Shown: piece by piece, positions 7,317-15,647 of the stretch
Numbering within the stretch: position 1 is the stretch's first letter
Layout: each line of letters opens with the position of its first letter
From: Bacillota bacterium
GTDB lineage: Bacteria; Bacillota; Clostridia; Oscillospirales; Acutalibacteraceae
Length of the DNA stretch: 44,050 bases
Reading direction: 5' to 3'
NCBI GenBank assembly: GCA_023397245.1
Contig: JAEWUH010000235.1
Location: 1 to 44,050 of the forward strand
Made by a program: the position numbers and the translations under genes
The notes under the pieces: generated by a model
Databases searched by the model: none
Told to the model about the DNA's origin: nothing
What the model saw: only the letters and a program-made list of their open reading frames with translations

Positions 7317-9107
7317 TTACTTTGAAATCGGCTCCGTATGCTTTTTCAGCCACTTGAGCTCCCTGCCGGAAAGCGAGGGGGAAAGCTTCTCGTAAACCAG
7401 CCTGTGGTAATCGTTCAGCCACTCGATCTCTTCGTTTGTCATCAGGGCGGTAATAATCCCCGCGGTATCGATCGGGAAATAGGTAACCGGCTCAAATTTG
7501 AGGAACTGGCCGTACTCGTTGTTTACCGCCGGAACAACCAGCATGATGTTTTCCGTACGGATGCCGTGCCGGCCCTCCTCGTAAATACCGGGCTCGTTCG
7601 TAATGGTCATGCCCTTTTTAAATACGACATTGTTGGTAATACGCAGGTTCTGCGGGCCTTCGTGAACGCCGCCGAACATTCCCACGCCGTGGCCGGTTCC
7701 GCAGCGGTAGTCAATCCCGTGCTTCCAGACCTGCTGGCGGCTCAGGATATCCAGATTCCCGCCGGTGCAGCCTTCCAGGAACACCGCGGAGGCAAGGGCG
7801 ATGTGCGCCTTGAGTACATAGGTGTAATGCTCCATTTCCTCACGGCTGAGCGGCCCGAGCACAAAGGTGCGCGTAATATCGGTGGTGCCCTCCAGATACT
7901 GCCCGCCGGAATCGATGAGCAGAAAGCCCTTCTTTTTTACGGTGCTGCACGAACCGGGCTCCGGGCTGTAGTGCATCATAGCCGCGTTCGCGTTGTAGGC
8001 TGCGATGGTTCCGAAGCTGTCTCCCATACTGTGCTTGCGCTTTGCCCTGCATTTGCTCAGAATATCACAGACGGTGCACTCCGTTACTTCTTCGCCCTTC
8101 TCCATCTTCTCTTCGAACTGAACGCAGAATTCCACCATCGCGCAGCCGTCCTCAACGTGGGCCAGCTTGATGTTTTTGATCTCCGTCTCATTCTTTACGC
8201 CCTTTAACGCCGTGACCGTGTCGCTGCCCTCTTTGACCGCAACATTGGAATTCTGCTGCAGGATGCGGCACAGCTCATAGCTAACGCTCGCCGTATCGAC
8301 AAGGATTGTTTTGGAAGAATCGATCTTTCTCAGCGCTTCTCCCATATCCTCATATTCCTTTACCGTAACGCCGTTCTCTTTCAGATAATCCATTGTTTCC
8401 GGCAGAACGCGTTTTGTGTTGATAAACAGATATGCGGAATCGGAATAGACCACCGCGTAGGAAATGGCAAGCGGATTATACTGAATGTCGTCCGCGCGGA
8501 TATTCATCAGCCACGCCACGCAGTCCAGTTTTGCAAAGATTTCGCCGTCCACTTTCTGCTTTTTCAGCTCCGCGCGTACCTGCTCCAGTTTTTCCTTGCA
8601 GGTGTATCCGGCATATTGCACATCGTGGACAAATACCTTTGACGCGGGAACTTCCGGCCGATCCGGCCAGATGTCGCAGATCAGGTCAACCGCCTTGATA
8701 TTCAGCTTTTTCTCCGCAAATGTCCTGCGCATTTCCTTTACGGCACCGGCGGAAAGCAGCTTGCCGTCAAAGCCGACGGTTTCGCCGTCCTTCAATTTTT
8801 CGTTCAAAAACTCCTGATAAGTAGGCACGCCCTTAACCGCCATGCGATACAGCACGATCTCACTGCCGTTAAGCTGGTTTGCCGCCTGGATAAAATATCT
8901 TCCGTCCGTCCATAACCCGCTTTCCGTTTCGGTTACGACCAGAGTCCCTGCCGAACCGGTGAAGCCGGAAAAGTAGCTCCGAGTCGTCCAGTGGGCGGGC
9001 AGATACTCGCTCATGTGCGGATCGGAGGACGGTATAATGTAGGCCTGCACCCCGTTTTCCTTCATTTTCCCCCGCAGGGCCGCCAGTTTTTCGTTTACGC
9101 TGACCAT
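7317..9107 (-). CDS. pepP: Xaa-Pro aminopeptidase (M24B metallopeptidase)
   Basis: Cytoplasmic dimetal peptidase (596 aa) that removes an N-terminal residue preceding proline. The length fits the long, eukaryote-like APP1 type with three domains: two creatinase-like N-terminal domains (about residues 1-310) and a C-terminal pita-bread catalytic domain. Metal-ligand motifs are present: LLIDSGGQYLEGTTDITRT (two Asp), GTGHGVGMFGGVHEGPQ (His), TNEPGIYEEGRHGIRTENI (two Glu). The ATG at 9107 has AGAAGGAGTG upstream. It is probably monocistronic, with its terminator at 7258-7302. The symbol is by function; E. coli PepP is a shorter relative. Confidence 0.92.
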   Translation of the reverse strand: MVSVNEKLAALRGKMKENGVQAYIIPSSDPHMSEYLPAHWTTRSYFSGFTGSAGTLVVTETESGLWTDGRYFIQAANQLNGSEIVLYRMAVKGVPTYQEFLNEKLKDGETVGFDGKLLSAGAVKEMRRTFAEKKLNIKAVDLICDIWPDRPEVPASKVFVHDVQYAGYTCKEKLEQVRAELKKQKVDGEIFAKLDCVAWLMNIRADDIQYNPLAISYAVVYSDSAYLFINTKRVLPETMDYLKENGVTVKEYEDMGEALRKIDSSKTILVDTASVSYELCRILQQNSNVAVKEGSDTVTALKGVKNETEIKNIKLAHVEDGCAMVEFCVQFEEKMEKGEEVTECTVCDILSKCRAKRKHSMGDSFGTIAAYNANAAMMHYSPEPGSCSTVKKKGFLLIDSGGQYLEGTTDITRTFVLGPLSREEMEHYTYVLKAHIALASAVFLEGCTGGNLDILSRQQVWKHGIDYRCGTGHGVGMFGGVHEGPQNLRITNNVVFKKGMTITNEPGIYEEGRHGIRTENIMLVVPAVNNEYGQFLKFEPVTYFPIDTAGIITALMTNEEIEWLNDYHRLVYEKLSPSLSGRELKWLKKHTEPISK

Positions 9108-9260
9108 CGTTCAACACTCCTTCTATTCCAAATATAATTAATGCAGAAAAAATAAACACCTAAAAAGTATAGGCTTATTAAACAGCAAAGTCAATGTATT
9201 TCATGCGCCGGAGCCGAGGGGACAACGAAACATAAATTTCACAAATTCCGGACGAGAGAA

Positions 9261-9295
9261 AAGGCAGCCGTTCCGGGAATTGAAACGGCTGCCTT
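9261..9295 (-). terminator. Intrinsic terminator after citrate synthase
   Basis: A 12-bp stem (9261-9272 with 9284-9295) with an 11-nt loop. On the minus strand it is followed by TTCTC after the AAGGCAGCC repeat. It lies 35 nt past the citrate synthase stop codon. The rest of the 222-nt gap up to the aminopeptidase start shows nothing further. Confidence 0.75.
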
Positions 9296-9329
9296 CTTAA
9301 ATGTCCGATATTTTAATTTACAGTCTGCT

Positions 9330-10709
9330 TTATTTCCTTTCGTGCAGCGGGACATAACTGCGGCGCGCGGAGATGCTCCGGTACGCCGGGCGGATAATTT
9401 TTCCGCAGTTGATCTGTTCTTCCATCAGATGAGCGCTCCAGCCGGCGATGCGCGCCATGGCGAAAACCGGGGTGTAAAGCTCCGGCGGAAGGCCAAGCAT
9501 ATGGTAAACGAAGCCGCTGTAAAAATCGATGTTTGCGCTTACGCCCTTGTAGGTTTTCCGCTCTTCGCCGATTACCTCGGGCGCAAGGCGCTCCACAAGG
9601 GAATAAAGCTTATATTCCTTGGTGAGACCCTTTTCTTCGGACAGGCTCTGCACAAATTTCTTAAAGATATTCGCGCGCGGATCGGAAAGCGAATAGACGG
9701 CATGCCCCATCCCGTAAATCAAACCGGAGTGGTCGAACGCCTGCTTGTTGAGCAGCTTTTTCAAATAATCCGCGACCTTCTTTTCATCTTCCCAGTCGTC
9801 GATATTCTTCTTCATGTCTTCAAACATCATCATGACCTTGATGTTCGCGCCGCCGTGCTTCGGCCCCTTTAAGGAGCTGAGCGCCGCCGCAATGACGGAA
9901 TAGGCGTCCGTTCCGGAGGAAGCGACCACGTGGGTGGTAAAGCTGGAGTTGTTGCCGCCGCCGTGCTCCGCGTGGAGAACCAGCGCCAAATCAAGAATCC
10001 GCGCCTCAAGCGCCGAATATTTATTGTCGATGCGCAGCATATGCAGGATGTTTTCCGCGGTGGAAAGCTCCGGCTGCGGCGCGTGAATAAAGAAGCTGTT
10101 GTTCCGGTTTGTGTTGTGCGCGTAAGCCTGGTATCCGTAAACCGCCAGCTGGGGGAACAGCGCGATCATTTCAAGGCACTGACGCAGCACGTTCGGCAGC
10201 GAAGTGTCGTTCGGCTTTTCATCGTAGGCATAGAGCGTAAGGATACTTCTGGCCAGCGTATTCATCATGTCGAAGGTGGGGGCCTTCATGATGATATCGC
10301 GGACAAAGTTGGTGGGCAGCGTGCGGTATTTGAACAGCAGCCCTTTAAACTCTTCCAGCTTTTGGGGAGAAGGCAGCTCGCCGAAGAGGAGCAGGTATGT
10401 AGTTTCCTCAAAGCCGAAACGGTCTTCTGCGATAAAGCCGCGCACGATGTCCTTTATATTGATTCCGCGGTAAAACAGCTCACCGTCGCAGGGAACGCTC
10501 CTGCCGTTCACTTCCTTTGAGGACACGATTTCGGAGATCTCGGTAAGCCCGGTCAGAACGCCTTTGCCGTTGATATCCCTCAGGCCGCGCTTTACATCAT
10601 ACTTTGCGTACAAACTCGAGTCGATGGTACTGTGGCTCTTGCAAAGAGCTGTTAATTCCTCAATTTCGGGTGTTACCGAAAAAAAATCATCGTTTGCGTT
10701 CCTGACCAT
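9330..10709 (-). CDS. gltA: Citrate synthase
   Basis: Condenses acetyl-CoA and oxaloacetate into citrate, feeding 2-oxoglutarate and glutamate synthesis in an anaerobe. The 459-aa protein has an N-terminal extension of about 50 residues common in clostridial forms. Active-site regions are visible: HAEHGGGNNSSFTTHV (first catalytic His), KGPKHGGAN, GMGHAVYSLSDPRA (second His) and ANIDFYSGFVYHMLGLP (catalytic Asp). The ATG at 10709 has AAGGAGAGGTG upstream. It follows a marR-family gene on the same strand with a 113-nt gap, so it may be co-transcribed or controlled by it. A 2-methylcitrate synthase activity cannot be excluded from sequence alone, but no propionate-pathway genes are nearby. Confidence 0.93.
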   Translation of the reverse strand: MVRNANDDFFSVTPEIEELTALCKSHSTIDSSLYAKYDVKRGLRDINGKGVLTGLTEISEIVSSKEVNGRSVPCDGELFYRGINIKDIVRGFIAEDRFGFEETTYLLLFGELPSPQKLEEFKGLLFKYRTLPTNFVRDIIMKAPTFDMMNTLARSILTLYAYDEKPNDTSLPNVLRQCLEMIALFPQLAVYGYQAYAHNTNRNNSFFIHAPQPELSTAENILHMLRIDNKYSALEARILDLALVLHAEHGGGNNSSFTTHVVASSGTDAYSVIAAALSSLKGPKHGGANIKVMMMFEDMKKNIDDWEDEKKVADYLKKLLNKQAFDHSGLIYGMGHAVYSLSDPRANIFKKFVQSLSEEKGLTKEYKLYSLVERLAPEVIGEERKTYKGVSANIDFYSGFVYHMLGLPPELYTPVFAMARIAGWSAHLMEEQINCGKIIRPAYRSISARRSYVPLHERK

Positions 10710-10822
10710 ATTACACCTCTCCTTTTTCTGTATCAGATTCTGGTTTCGTTTTATAAATAACCGGTTCCGCCAGCTCCGTCTCAGACGGAAAACCGTTTGC
10801 AGAACCGTTTTATTATTTTCCC

Positions 10823-11272
10823 TTATGACTGCGGAATCTTGGTGAGAATTCTGGTTACGCTCCGAACCGCCGATTTAAATTCCTCGCAGTCGTTTTCATC
10901 CAGCGTATCCATAAAAGTTCTGAGTGAATCTGCGAACCATTCCCTGCCGCGTATGATGTACCGCGCCGTATCCTCCGATACGGAAATCCGGATTTTGCGC
11001 CGGTCGCCCGGATCACAGCTGCGTACGATGTGGCCTTCTTCATACAGCTTCTCGATCATCCGGCTCATCTGCTGGGGCGGCGTGTGCAGGCAGGCCGCCA
11101 GCTCGCCCATTGTCATCGGCCCGCTCGTGCAGAGGATGCACAGCGCATTAATCTGCAGGCTGGTAAACCGACCTTTAAAATAATCCTCAAAGGGTTTGGA
11201 AAGCTTGCGGTGGACAAAAACCATAAAATTAAAAATTTCCTCGTCTTTTTGGGCCGACGGGCTGTCTGTCAT
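10823..11272 (-). CDS. MarR family transcriptional regulator
   Basis: A 149-aa winged-helix regulator of the MarR family, which binds palindromic DNA as a dimer and usually releases it on binding a small ligand. The core is MTMGELAACLHTPPQQMSRMIEKLYEEGHIVRSCDPGDRRKIRISVSEDT by pattern: recognition helix followed by the wing with the conserved D-x-R-R-K. The ATG at 11272 has AAAGGTGA at 5-nt spacing; a GTG at 11281 is less likely. A 13-bp palindrome lies just downstream of its promoter, suggesting self-control. The next gene on the strand is citrate synthase, a possible target. Confidence 0.88.
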   Translation of the reverse strand: MTDSPSAQKDEEIFNFMVFVHRKLSKPFEDYFKGRFTSLQINALCILCTSGPMTMGELAACLHTPPQQMSRMIEKLYEEGHIVRSCDPGDRRKIRISVSEDTARYIIRGREWFADSLRTFMDTLDENDCEEFKSAVRSVTRILTKIPQS

Positions 11273-11325
11273 TCCAATCACCTTTATTAAGGAACCACTG
11301 AAATTGGTACGGTAATCGATACGAC

Positions 11326-11361
11326 CTGATTCAATCAGTGTTTCCTTGACTTTTCATTATA
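11326..11361 (-). promoter_or_regulatory. Promoter -10 and palindromic operator of the marR gene
   Basis: On the minus strand TATAAT lies at 11361-11356. The palindrome CTGATT-C-AATCAG (11326-11338) would fall about +10 to +22 in the transcript, a usual place for a self-repressing MarR dimer. Part of it can also pair with CACTGAAATTG at 11296-11306. No good -35 was found. Confidence 0.4.
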
Positions 11362-11587
11362 GTAAACATTTGATAAATATATATTAACGGATTCCGTGAA
11401 TTATGTCAACATCAATTCCATGAACGAACGATGAACATTGGTGACAAATCCCGACACAATCCGCCTTCCGGCGGTATCTCATGGCGTTTCCCGATTTCTG
11501 CATCTTCCAAAATTTTCTCTCTCCTATTCCCTCCCCCCGCGCTTAAGTTTTAGGTAATTTTAATTGCTGGCAATAGCTTCGTATGCC
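11362..11587. other. Intergenic stretch without a recognised gene
   Basis: Most of the 381-nt gap between marR and the ABC-F gene. It is AT-rich near the marR promoter and contains one small hairpin (CCGCC-ttcc-GGCGG, 11461-11474) without a U-run. No reading frame with a ribosome site or RNA motif was recognised. Confidence 0.5.
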
Positions 11588-11632
11588 AAAAAAAACGCTC
11601 CCGCGGATGACGTAACCGTCCCCGCGGGAGCG
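11588..11632 (-). terminator. Intrinsic terminator after the ABC-F gene
   Basis: An 11-bp GC-rich stem (11596-11606 with 11622-11632) is followed on the minus strand by eight consecutive T residues (11595-11588). It lies 22 nt beyond the ABC-F stop codon. Confidence 0.9.
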
Positions 11633-11653
11633 CTGAAATTGCAAATAGGTCTG

Positions 11654-13252
11654 TTACGATAGGATGCCGTCCCGTGCCTCCAGATATTCGTCGTAAGTCG
11701 TGACACGGTCAATTACGCCGTCCTCCGTAATTTCAATAATACGGTTGGCGACGGACTCCACGAACTGGTGGTCATGGGAAGCGAACAGCACGATCCCCTT
11801 GAAATCAATCAGGCCGTTGTTCACCGCTGTAATCGATTCCAGGTCGAGGTGGTTGGTGGGCTGGTCAAGCACGATCACATTCGCGCCGAACATCATCATG
11901 CGCGAAAGCATGCAGCGGACTTTCTCCCCGCCGGAAAGCACGTTAACCGGCTTTGTAACGTCGTCGCCGGAAAACAGCATCTTGCCGAGGAACCCGCGCA
12001 GATAAGTTTCTGTGGTATCTTTTGAATACTGTTCCAGCCATTTGATAATACTTAATTCACAGCCGTTGAAAAACGCGGAGTTATCCTGCGGAAAATAGGA
12101 CTGGCTTGTGCTGACGCCCCATTTAAAGCTGCCCTCGTCCGGCTCCAGCTCCCCCGTGATGATTTTAAACAGCGTGGTATTGGCGATTTCGTTGGAGCCC
12201 ACAAACGCGATCTTGTCGCCCTTGTTTACACGGAAGCTCACATTGTTCAGCACTTTTACCCCGTCCACGGTTTTGGTAAGGCCCTCCGCCTCAAGGATTT
12301 CCTTGCCGGGTTCACGGTCCATGGTAAAGCCGACAAACGGATAGCGGCGGGAAGACGCAGGCATTTCCTCCACCGTAATTTTATCGAGCAGCTTTTTGCG
12401 CGAAGTAGCCTGTTTTGACTTTGATTTATTGGCGGAAAAGCGCTGGATAAAGCTCTGCAGTTCCTTGATTTTGTCCTCCGCTTTTTTATTCTGGTCGCGC
12501 AGCATACGCTGGATCAGCTGGCTGGATTCATACCAGAAATCGTAGTTGCCGACATAAAGTTTAATTTTATTATAATCGATATCAACGATATGGGTGCAGA
12601 CATTGTTGAGGAAATGCCGGTCATGGGAAACGACGATCACCGTTCCGGCGTAATCCATCAAAAAGCCCTCGAGCCACGCGATGGATTTGTTGTCCAGATC
12701 ATTGGTCGGCTCGTCCAGAAGAATGATGTCCGGCTGGCCGAACAGCGCACGCGCAAGCAGCACCTTGACCTTCTCCGCGCCGGTAAGGGAATTCATCAAA
12801 GAATACAGCATCGCGTTATCCTCACCAAGGCCCTGCAGCAGGCGGCCCGCCTCGGTTTCGGCCTCCCAGCCGTTCAGCTCGGCAAATTCGGCTTCCAAAT
12901 CCGCCGCAAGGATTCCGTCTTCATCGGAAAAGTCCTCCTTGGCGTAAAGCGCATCCTTCTGCTTGAGCACCTCGTAAAGGCGGGGATTTCCCATTAAAAT
13001 GGTTTCAAAGACCGTGTAGGAGTCGTAGGCGTGGTGATCCTGCTTCAGGACGGACATGCGCAGCTTGGGATCGATCGTAATGTCGCCCTTAGTCGGCTCC
13101 AGTTCCCCGGAAAGCAGTTTTAAAAAGGTGGATTTGCCCGCGCCGTTGGCGCCGATTACGCCGTAGCAGTTTCCGGCGGTAAAAAGCAGGTTGACGTGCG
13201 AAAATAAACTCTGGCCGTTAAAGCTCAGACCGAGATCGGATACAGTAATCAT
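11654..13252 (-). CDS. ABC-F family ATPase (YkpA/YbiT type)
   Basis: A 532-aa protein with two ABC domains in tandem and no membrane domain, as in ABC-F translation factors that act at the ribosomal E site. ABC1 has Walker A GANGAGKSTF, signature LTGAEKVKVLLARALFG and Walker B IILLDEPTNDLD. The linker region contains KIKELQSFIQRFSANKSKSKQATSRKK, strongly like Bacillus YkpA. ABC2 has a Walker A without Lys (GSNEIANTTLF), signature LSGGEKVRCMLSRMM and Walker B VIVLDQPTNHLDLES, with Gln where catalytic Glu is expected. All three deviations fall in one composite nucleotide site. The ATG at 13252 has GGAGGAA upstream. It is monocistronic with a strong terminator. A resistance role is possible but not indicated. 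Confidence 0.92.
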   Translation of the reverse strand: MITVSDLGLSFNGQSLFSHVNLLFTAGNCYGVIGANGAGKSTFLKLLSGELEPTKGDITIDPKLRMSVLKQDHHAYDSYTVFETILMGNPRLYEVLKQKDALYAKEDFSDEDGILAADLEAEFAELNGWEAETEAGRLLQGLGEDNAMLYSLMNSLTGAEKVKVLLARALFGQPDIILLDEPTNDLDNKSIAWLEGFLMDYAGTVIVVSHDRHFLNNVCTHIVDIDYNKIKLYVGNYDFWYESSQLIQRMLRDQNKKAEDKIKELQSFIQRFSANKSKSKQATSRKKLLDKITVEEMPASSRRYPFVGFTMDREPGKEILEAEGLTKTVDGVKVLNNVSFRVNKGDKIAFVGSNEIANTTLFKIITGELEPDEGSFKWGVSTSQSYFPQDNSAFFNGCELSIIKWLEQYSKDTTETYLRGFLGKMLFSGDDVTKPVNVLSGGEKVRCMLSRMMMFGANVIVLDQPTNHLDLESITAVNNGLIDFKGIVLFASHDHQFVESVANRIIEITEDGVIDRVTTYDEYLEARDGILS

Positions 13253-13403
13253 AGTTCCTCCAAATTATTTTAAACGGCAAGCCGGCACAGGATCATTTTA
13301 CGCGGTTCGGCTTTGCCGTCAGCTGATAATATACTGAATTTAATTGTATCATAAATCGCCGCAGATAAAAATGGTTGAAACGATGAAGTAACGGCGGCAA
13401 TAC

Positions 13404-13432
13404 TTGTTATTTTTGAGAATCACTGCTATAAT
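13404..13432 (+). promoter_or_regulatory. Sigma-A type promoter of the DtxR-family gene
   Basis: -35 TTGTTA (13404-13409), a 17-nt spacer and a perfect -10 TATAAT (13427-13432). Transcription would start near 13440, about 40 nt before the TTG start codon. Confidence 0.7.
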
Positions 13433-13479
13433 AAGATCATTGTTGCAGGCTGTATCGTCTGTTTTTTGAGGTGATTTCG

Positions 13480-13851
13480 TTGAAGATACAGGAATCCGGC
13501 GAAAACTATCTGGAAACCATATTAATACTGCATAATAAAAATCAAAGCGTCCGTTCCACCGATGTCGCAAGCGAGCTCAACTACTCAAAGGCAAGCGTGA
13601 GCCGCGCCATGGGCATTTTAAAGGAAGCCGGCTTCCTCATCATGGAGCAGAACGGAAACCTGATCCTCACCGAAGAAGGCCGCAGAAAAGCCGAGGCGGT
13701 TTATGAGCGCCATATGCTGATTGCCAGATTTCTTGAAATGACGCTTGGCGTAAGCCCGGAAACTGCGGCGCAGGATTCCTGCCGGATCGAACATATCATC
13801 AGCGACGAAAGCTTTGAGCGTATCAAGCAGTATATTCAAAAGAAGCCATAA
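13480..13851 (+). CDS. DtxR/MntR family metal-dependent transcriptional regulator
   Basis: A 123-aa repressor of the iron/manganese-dependent DtxR-MntR family. The N-terminal winged helix contains SGENYLETILIL and VRSTDVASELNYSKASVSRAMGILKEAGFL; the second half carries the dimer and metal region (RRKAEAVYERHMLIARFLEMTLG, SCRIEHIISDESFERI), with the conserved Glu/His/Cys-type metal positions. The C-terminal SH3-like domain of DtxR is absent, as in MntR. Start: TTG at 13480 gives the family-typical KIQESGENYLET and has GAGGTGAT about 6 nt upstream; GTG at 13471 overlaps that ribosome site. It is followed after 50 nt by a zinc-ribbon protein on the same strand. Metal (Fe or Mn) is undetermined. 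Confidence 0.9.
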   Translation: MKIQESGENYLETILILHNKNQSVRSTDVASELNYSKASVSRAMGILKEAGFLIMEQNGNLILTEEGRRKAEAVYERHMLIARFLEMTLGVSPETAAQDSCRIEHIISDESFERIKQYIQKKP

Positions 13852-13901
13852 ATTTTCGCCCGGTTTCACACGGGGCGGTTTGCTTTTAGGAGAGGTGCCA
13901 T

Positions 13902-14810
13902 ATGAATTTTGTCAGTGCCGCCTGCCCGCATTGCGGGAAGGAGCTTCAAATACCCGAAGATGCGGAAAAAATAGTCTGCATGTACTGTGCGCAGCCAATC
14001 GACGTAAAGGCTTTGCTGGCTAAGCCCGAAGAAAGCGACGCCGGAGATTATGAGAGGCTCATGGGAGAAGCGGAAGCGCTTCTGACGGAGGAACTCTTCA
14101 GGGACCGGATTCAGTCTACGCCTTTAAAGCGCAATACGTATCCCGAAGATTTTCAAAGCTACGAGGCGGAGATCAGCCCCGCAATCCGAAAGTACTGCCT
14201 TGCCGCCGCGGGAAACGAGGAAGCGGCCGCGGAACATTTCGCCGGGGTACTTTTCAGCCGGTTTTTAAAGCATTTTGAAGCGGAAGGCCTGAAAAAGGAA
14301 ACCGACCCGCGCTTTTTTGACTACCGCTACCTGATCGTCGCGTTCACCGTGCCGGCAATCCTGGAGCAGAAGGTTCCGGCTGCCGAAACGCTCGCGGATG
14401 CTTTCCTTGAAAAATGGAACGGGCATTACACCAAAAACAAGCTGGGTAAATCCAGCTATGAAAGTATCAACAACGGATTTAAGAAAAAGCTGTGCTATAT
14501 CACGACCGCGGTTTGCACCTCTCTGGGAAAAGGCGACAGCTGTGAAGAGCTGAACGCCTTCCGCCGGTTCCGCGACGATTGGCTGGCCGGCACCCCCGCC
14601 GGGGAAGCAAAGATTGGGGAGTACTATTTATTCGCGCCGATGATCGTCCGGGCCATCGACCGTTCGGAAGAAAAAGAGGACGTTTACCGCGAAATCTGGA
14701 GCGGGCACCTTATGCCGTGCCTGAACCTCATCCGTTCCGGCGAGCTGCAGGAATGCGCCCGGGAATATGAGGCTATGGTTCTTGAGCTTGAATCAAAATG
14801 GTTAAACTGA
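13902..14810 (+). CDS. Zinc-ribbon protein with a CFI-box (CYITTA) C-terminal region
   Basis: A 302-aa cytoplasmic protein of unknown function. Residues about 8-30 form a zinc ribbon (CPHC ... CMYC). The middle (about 45-195) is predicted helical with many Glu, Ala and Phe residues. From about residue 198 the motif LCYITTAVCTSLGKGDSCEELNAFRRFRDDWL matches the CFI-box-CTERM family, a Cys-rich module found on diverse proteins near the C-terminus and of unclear role. No signal peptide or membrane segment is seen. The ATG at 13902 has GGAGAGGTG upstream. It follows the DtxR-type gene by 50 nt without a clear terminator, so the two may share a transcript. Confidence 0.78.
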   Translation: MNFVSAACPHCGKELQIPEDAEKIVCMYCAQPIDVKALLAKPEESDAGDYERLMGEAEALLTEELFRDRIQSTPLKRNTYPEDFQSYEAEISPAIRKYCLAAAGNEEAAAEHFAGVLFSRFLKHFEAEGLKKETDPRFFDYRYLIVAFTVPAILEQKVPAAETLADAFLEKWNGHYTKNKLGKSSYESINNGFKKKLCYITTAVCTSLGKGDSCEELNAFRRFRDDWLAGTPAGEAKIGEYYLFAPMIVRAIDRSEEKEDVYREIWSGHLMPCLNLIRSGELQECAREYEAMVLELESKWLN

Positions 14811-14832
14811 TTTTAACTGTAAAAACAGCAAC

Positions 14833-14860
14833 GGCACCTGCCCTTACCGGGCCGGGTGCC
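14833..14860. terminator. Terminator between convergent genes
   Basis: GGCACC and GGTGCC (14833-14838 with 14855-14860) flank an inner CCC/GGG stem. On the plus strand ATTTTCTTATTTG follows. It separates the CFI-box gene from the convergent minus-strand gene. Confidence 0.7.
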
Positions 14861-14891
14861 ATTTTCTTATTTGTTTCATAACCGATCCGCG

Positions 14892-15365
14892 CTATTTTTC
14901 GTCGCTCCAGTCAACAAACCCGAACGCGCCCTGGCTACCCGCTTCTTCCATGAGCTTAAGCATCTCCAGAGCGCTGCGGAAATGCTTTGTACGGTTCTGT
15001 TCCGTCCACGTTATGGTCCCCTGCCAGGTTGCATTCTGCCGGTACTGAACATTTACAACAAAAGTCGTTTTACTGTTCTGCATCAATTCCTGTAAGTCAT
15101 CTTCCATGATTTCTTCCGCCTTCACAATAATCTTTCTGTTTTTTTTGCCGAAAAAGCTGCGGCCCTCAAACAGAGTTTCCGGGAAATCGACGCTGTCAAA
15201 TAAATCCTGCATGGCATCCAGCATTTGAATTTCGCTTTCGAACCGAACGGATTTCTTATAATGCTCGCTGTACAGACAGCCTTTCATATGATCGGCCTGC
15301 ATCGAACCCAGATAAATAACGCATCGGGACGGATTTACCTTTATTGTTCCTTCCATGCGCTGCAT
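14892..15365 (-). CDS. Uncharacterised protein with two tandem related modules
   Basis: A 157-aa cytoplasmic protein with no recognised family. The two halves look like copies of the same fold. Module 1 (about residues 8-60) reads beta-strand, GCLYSEHYKKSVRFES, then a helix LDAMQDLFD. Module 2 (about 98-145) reads TFVVNVQYRQNATWQGTITW, then KHFRSALEMLKLMEEA. Both have the order strand, turn, strand with aromatic or basic residues, F(R/E)SxxxML helix. Between them lies a basic FFGKKNRKI segment. Start: ATG at 15365 with GGGGGAG upstream is preferred to an in-frame TTG at 15383. It is monocistronic, convergent with the CFI-box gene. Function unknown. Confidence 0.7.
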   Translation of the reverse strand: MQRMEGTIKVNPSRCVIYLGSMQADHMKGCLYSEHYKKSVRFESEIQMLDAMQDLFDSVDFPETLFEGRSFFGKKNRKIIVKAEEIMEDDLQELMQNSKTTFVVNVQYRQNATWQGTITWTEQNRTKHFRSALEMLKLMEEAGSQGAFGFVDWSDEK

Positions 15366-15525
15366 TCGCTCTATCTCCCCCAATATTAATTCTTAATAAT
15401 TATACTAAATTTAAATTTAAAATTCTACAGATTTTTACTAATTTTATGAAGCATCTGCAATCTTTTTAAGTACAAAGAACCTGTAAATGGCTATAGCAGA
15501 CCACCGGATATTCTTCTCAAAGAAA

Positions 15526-15565
15526 AAGCCGTATGAAAGCTGGAAATTCCAGTTTCATACGGCTT
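15526..15565 (-). terminator. Intrinsic terminator after the HAD phosphatase gene
   Basis: A 13-bp outer stem (15526-15538 with 15553-15565) and a 4-bp inner stem. On the minus strand it is followed by TTTCTTTG. It lies about 80 nt past the stop of the murQ-murR-HAD operon. Confidence 0.85.
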
Positions 15566-15647
15566 CTTTTCTTCTACCTATAAAATGAATATCGGCATGG
15601 ATTTACGGGCAGATCGTTCTTCTTCCCTGTTTCCGATCGGCCGGCTC

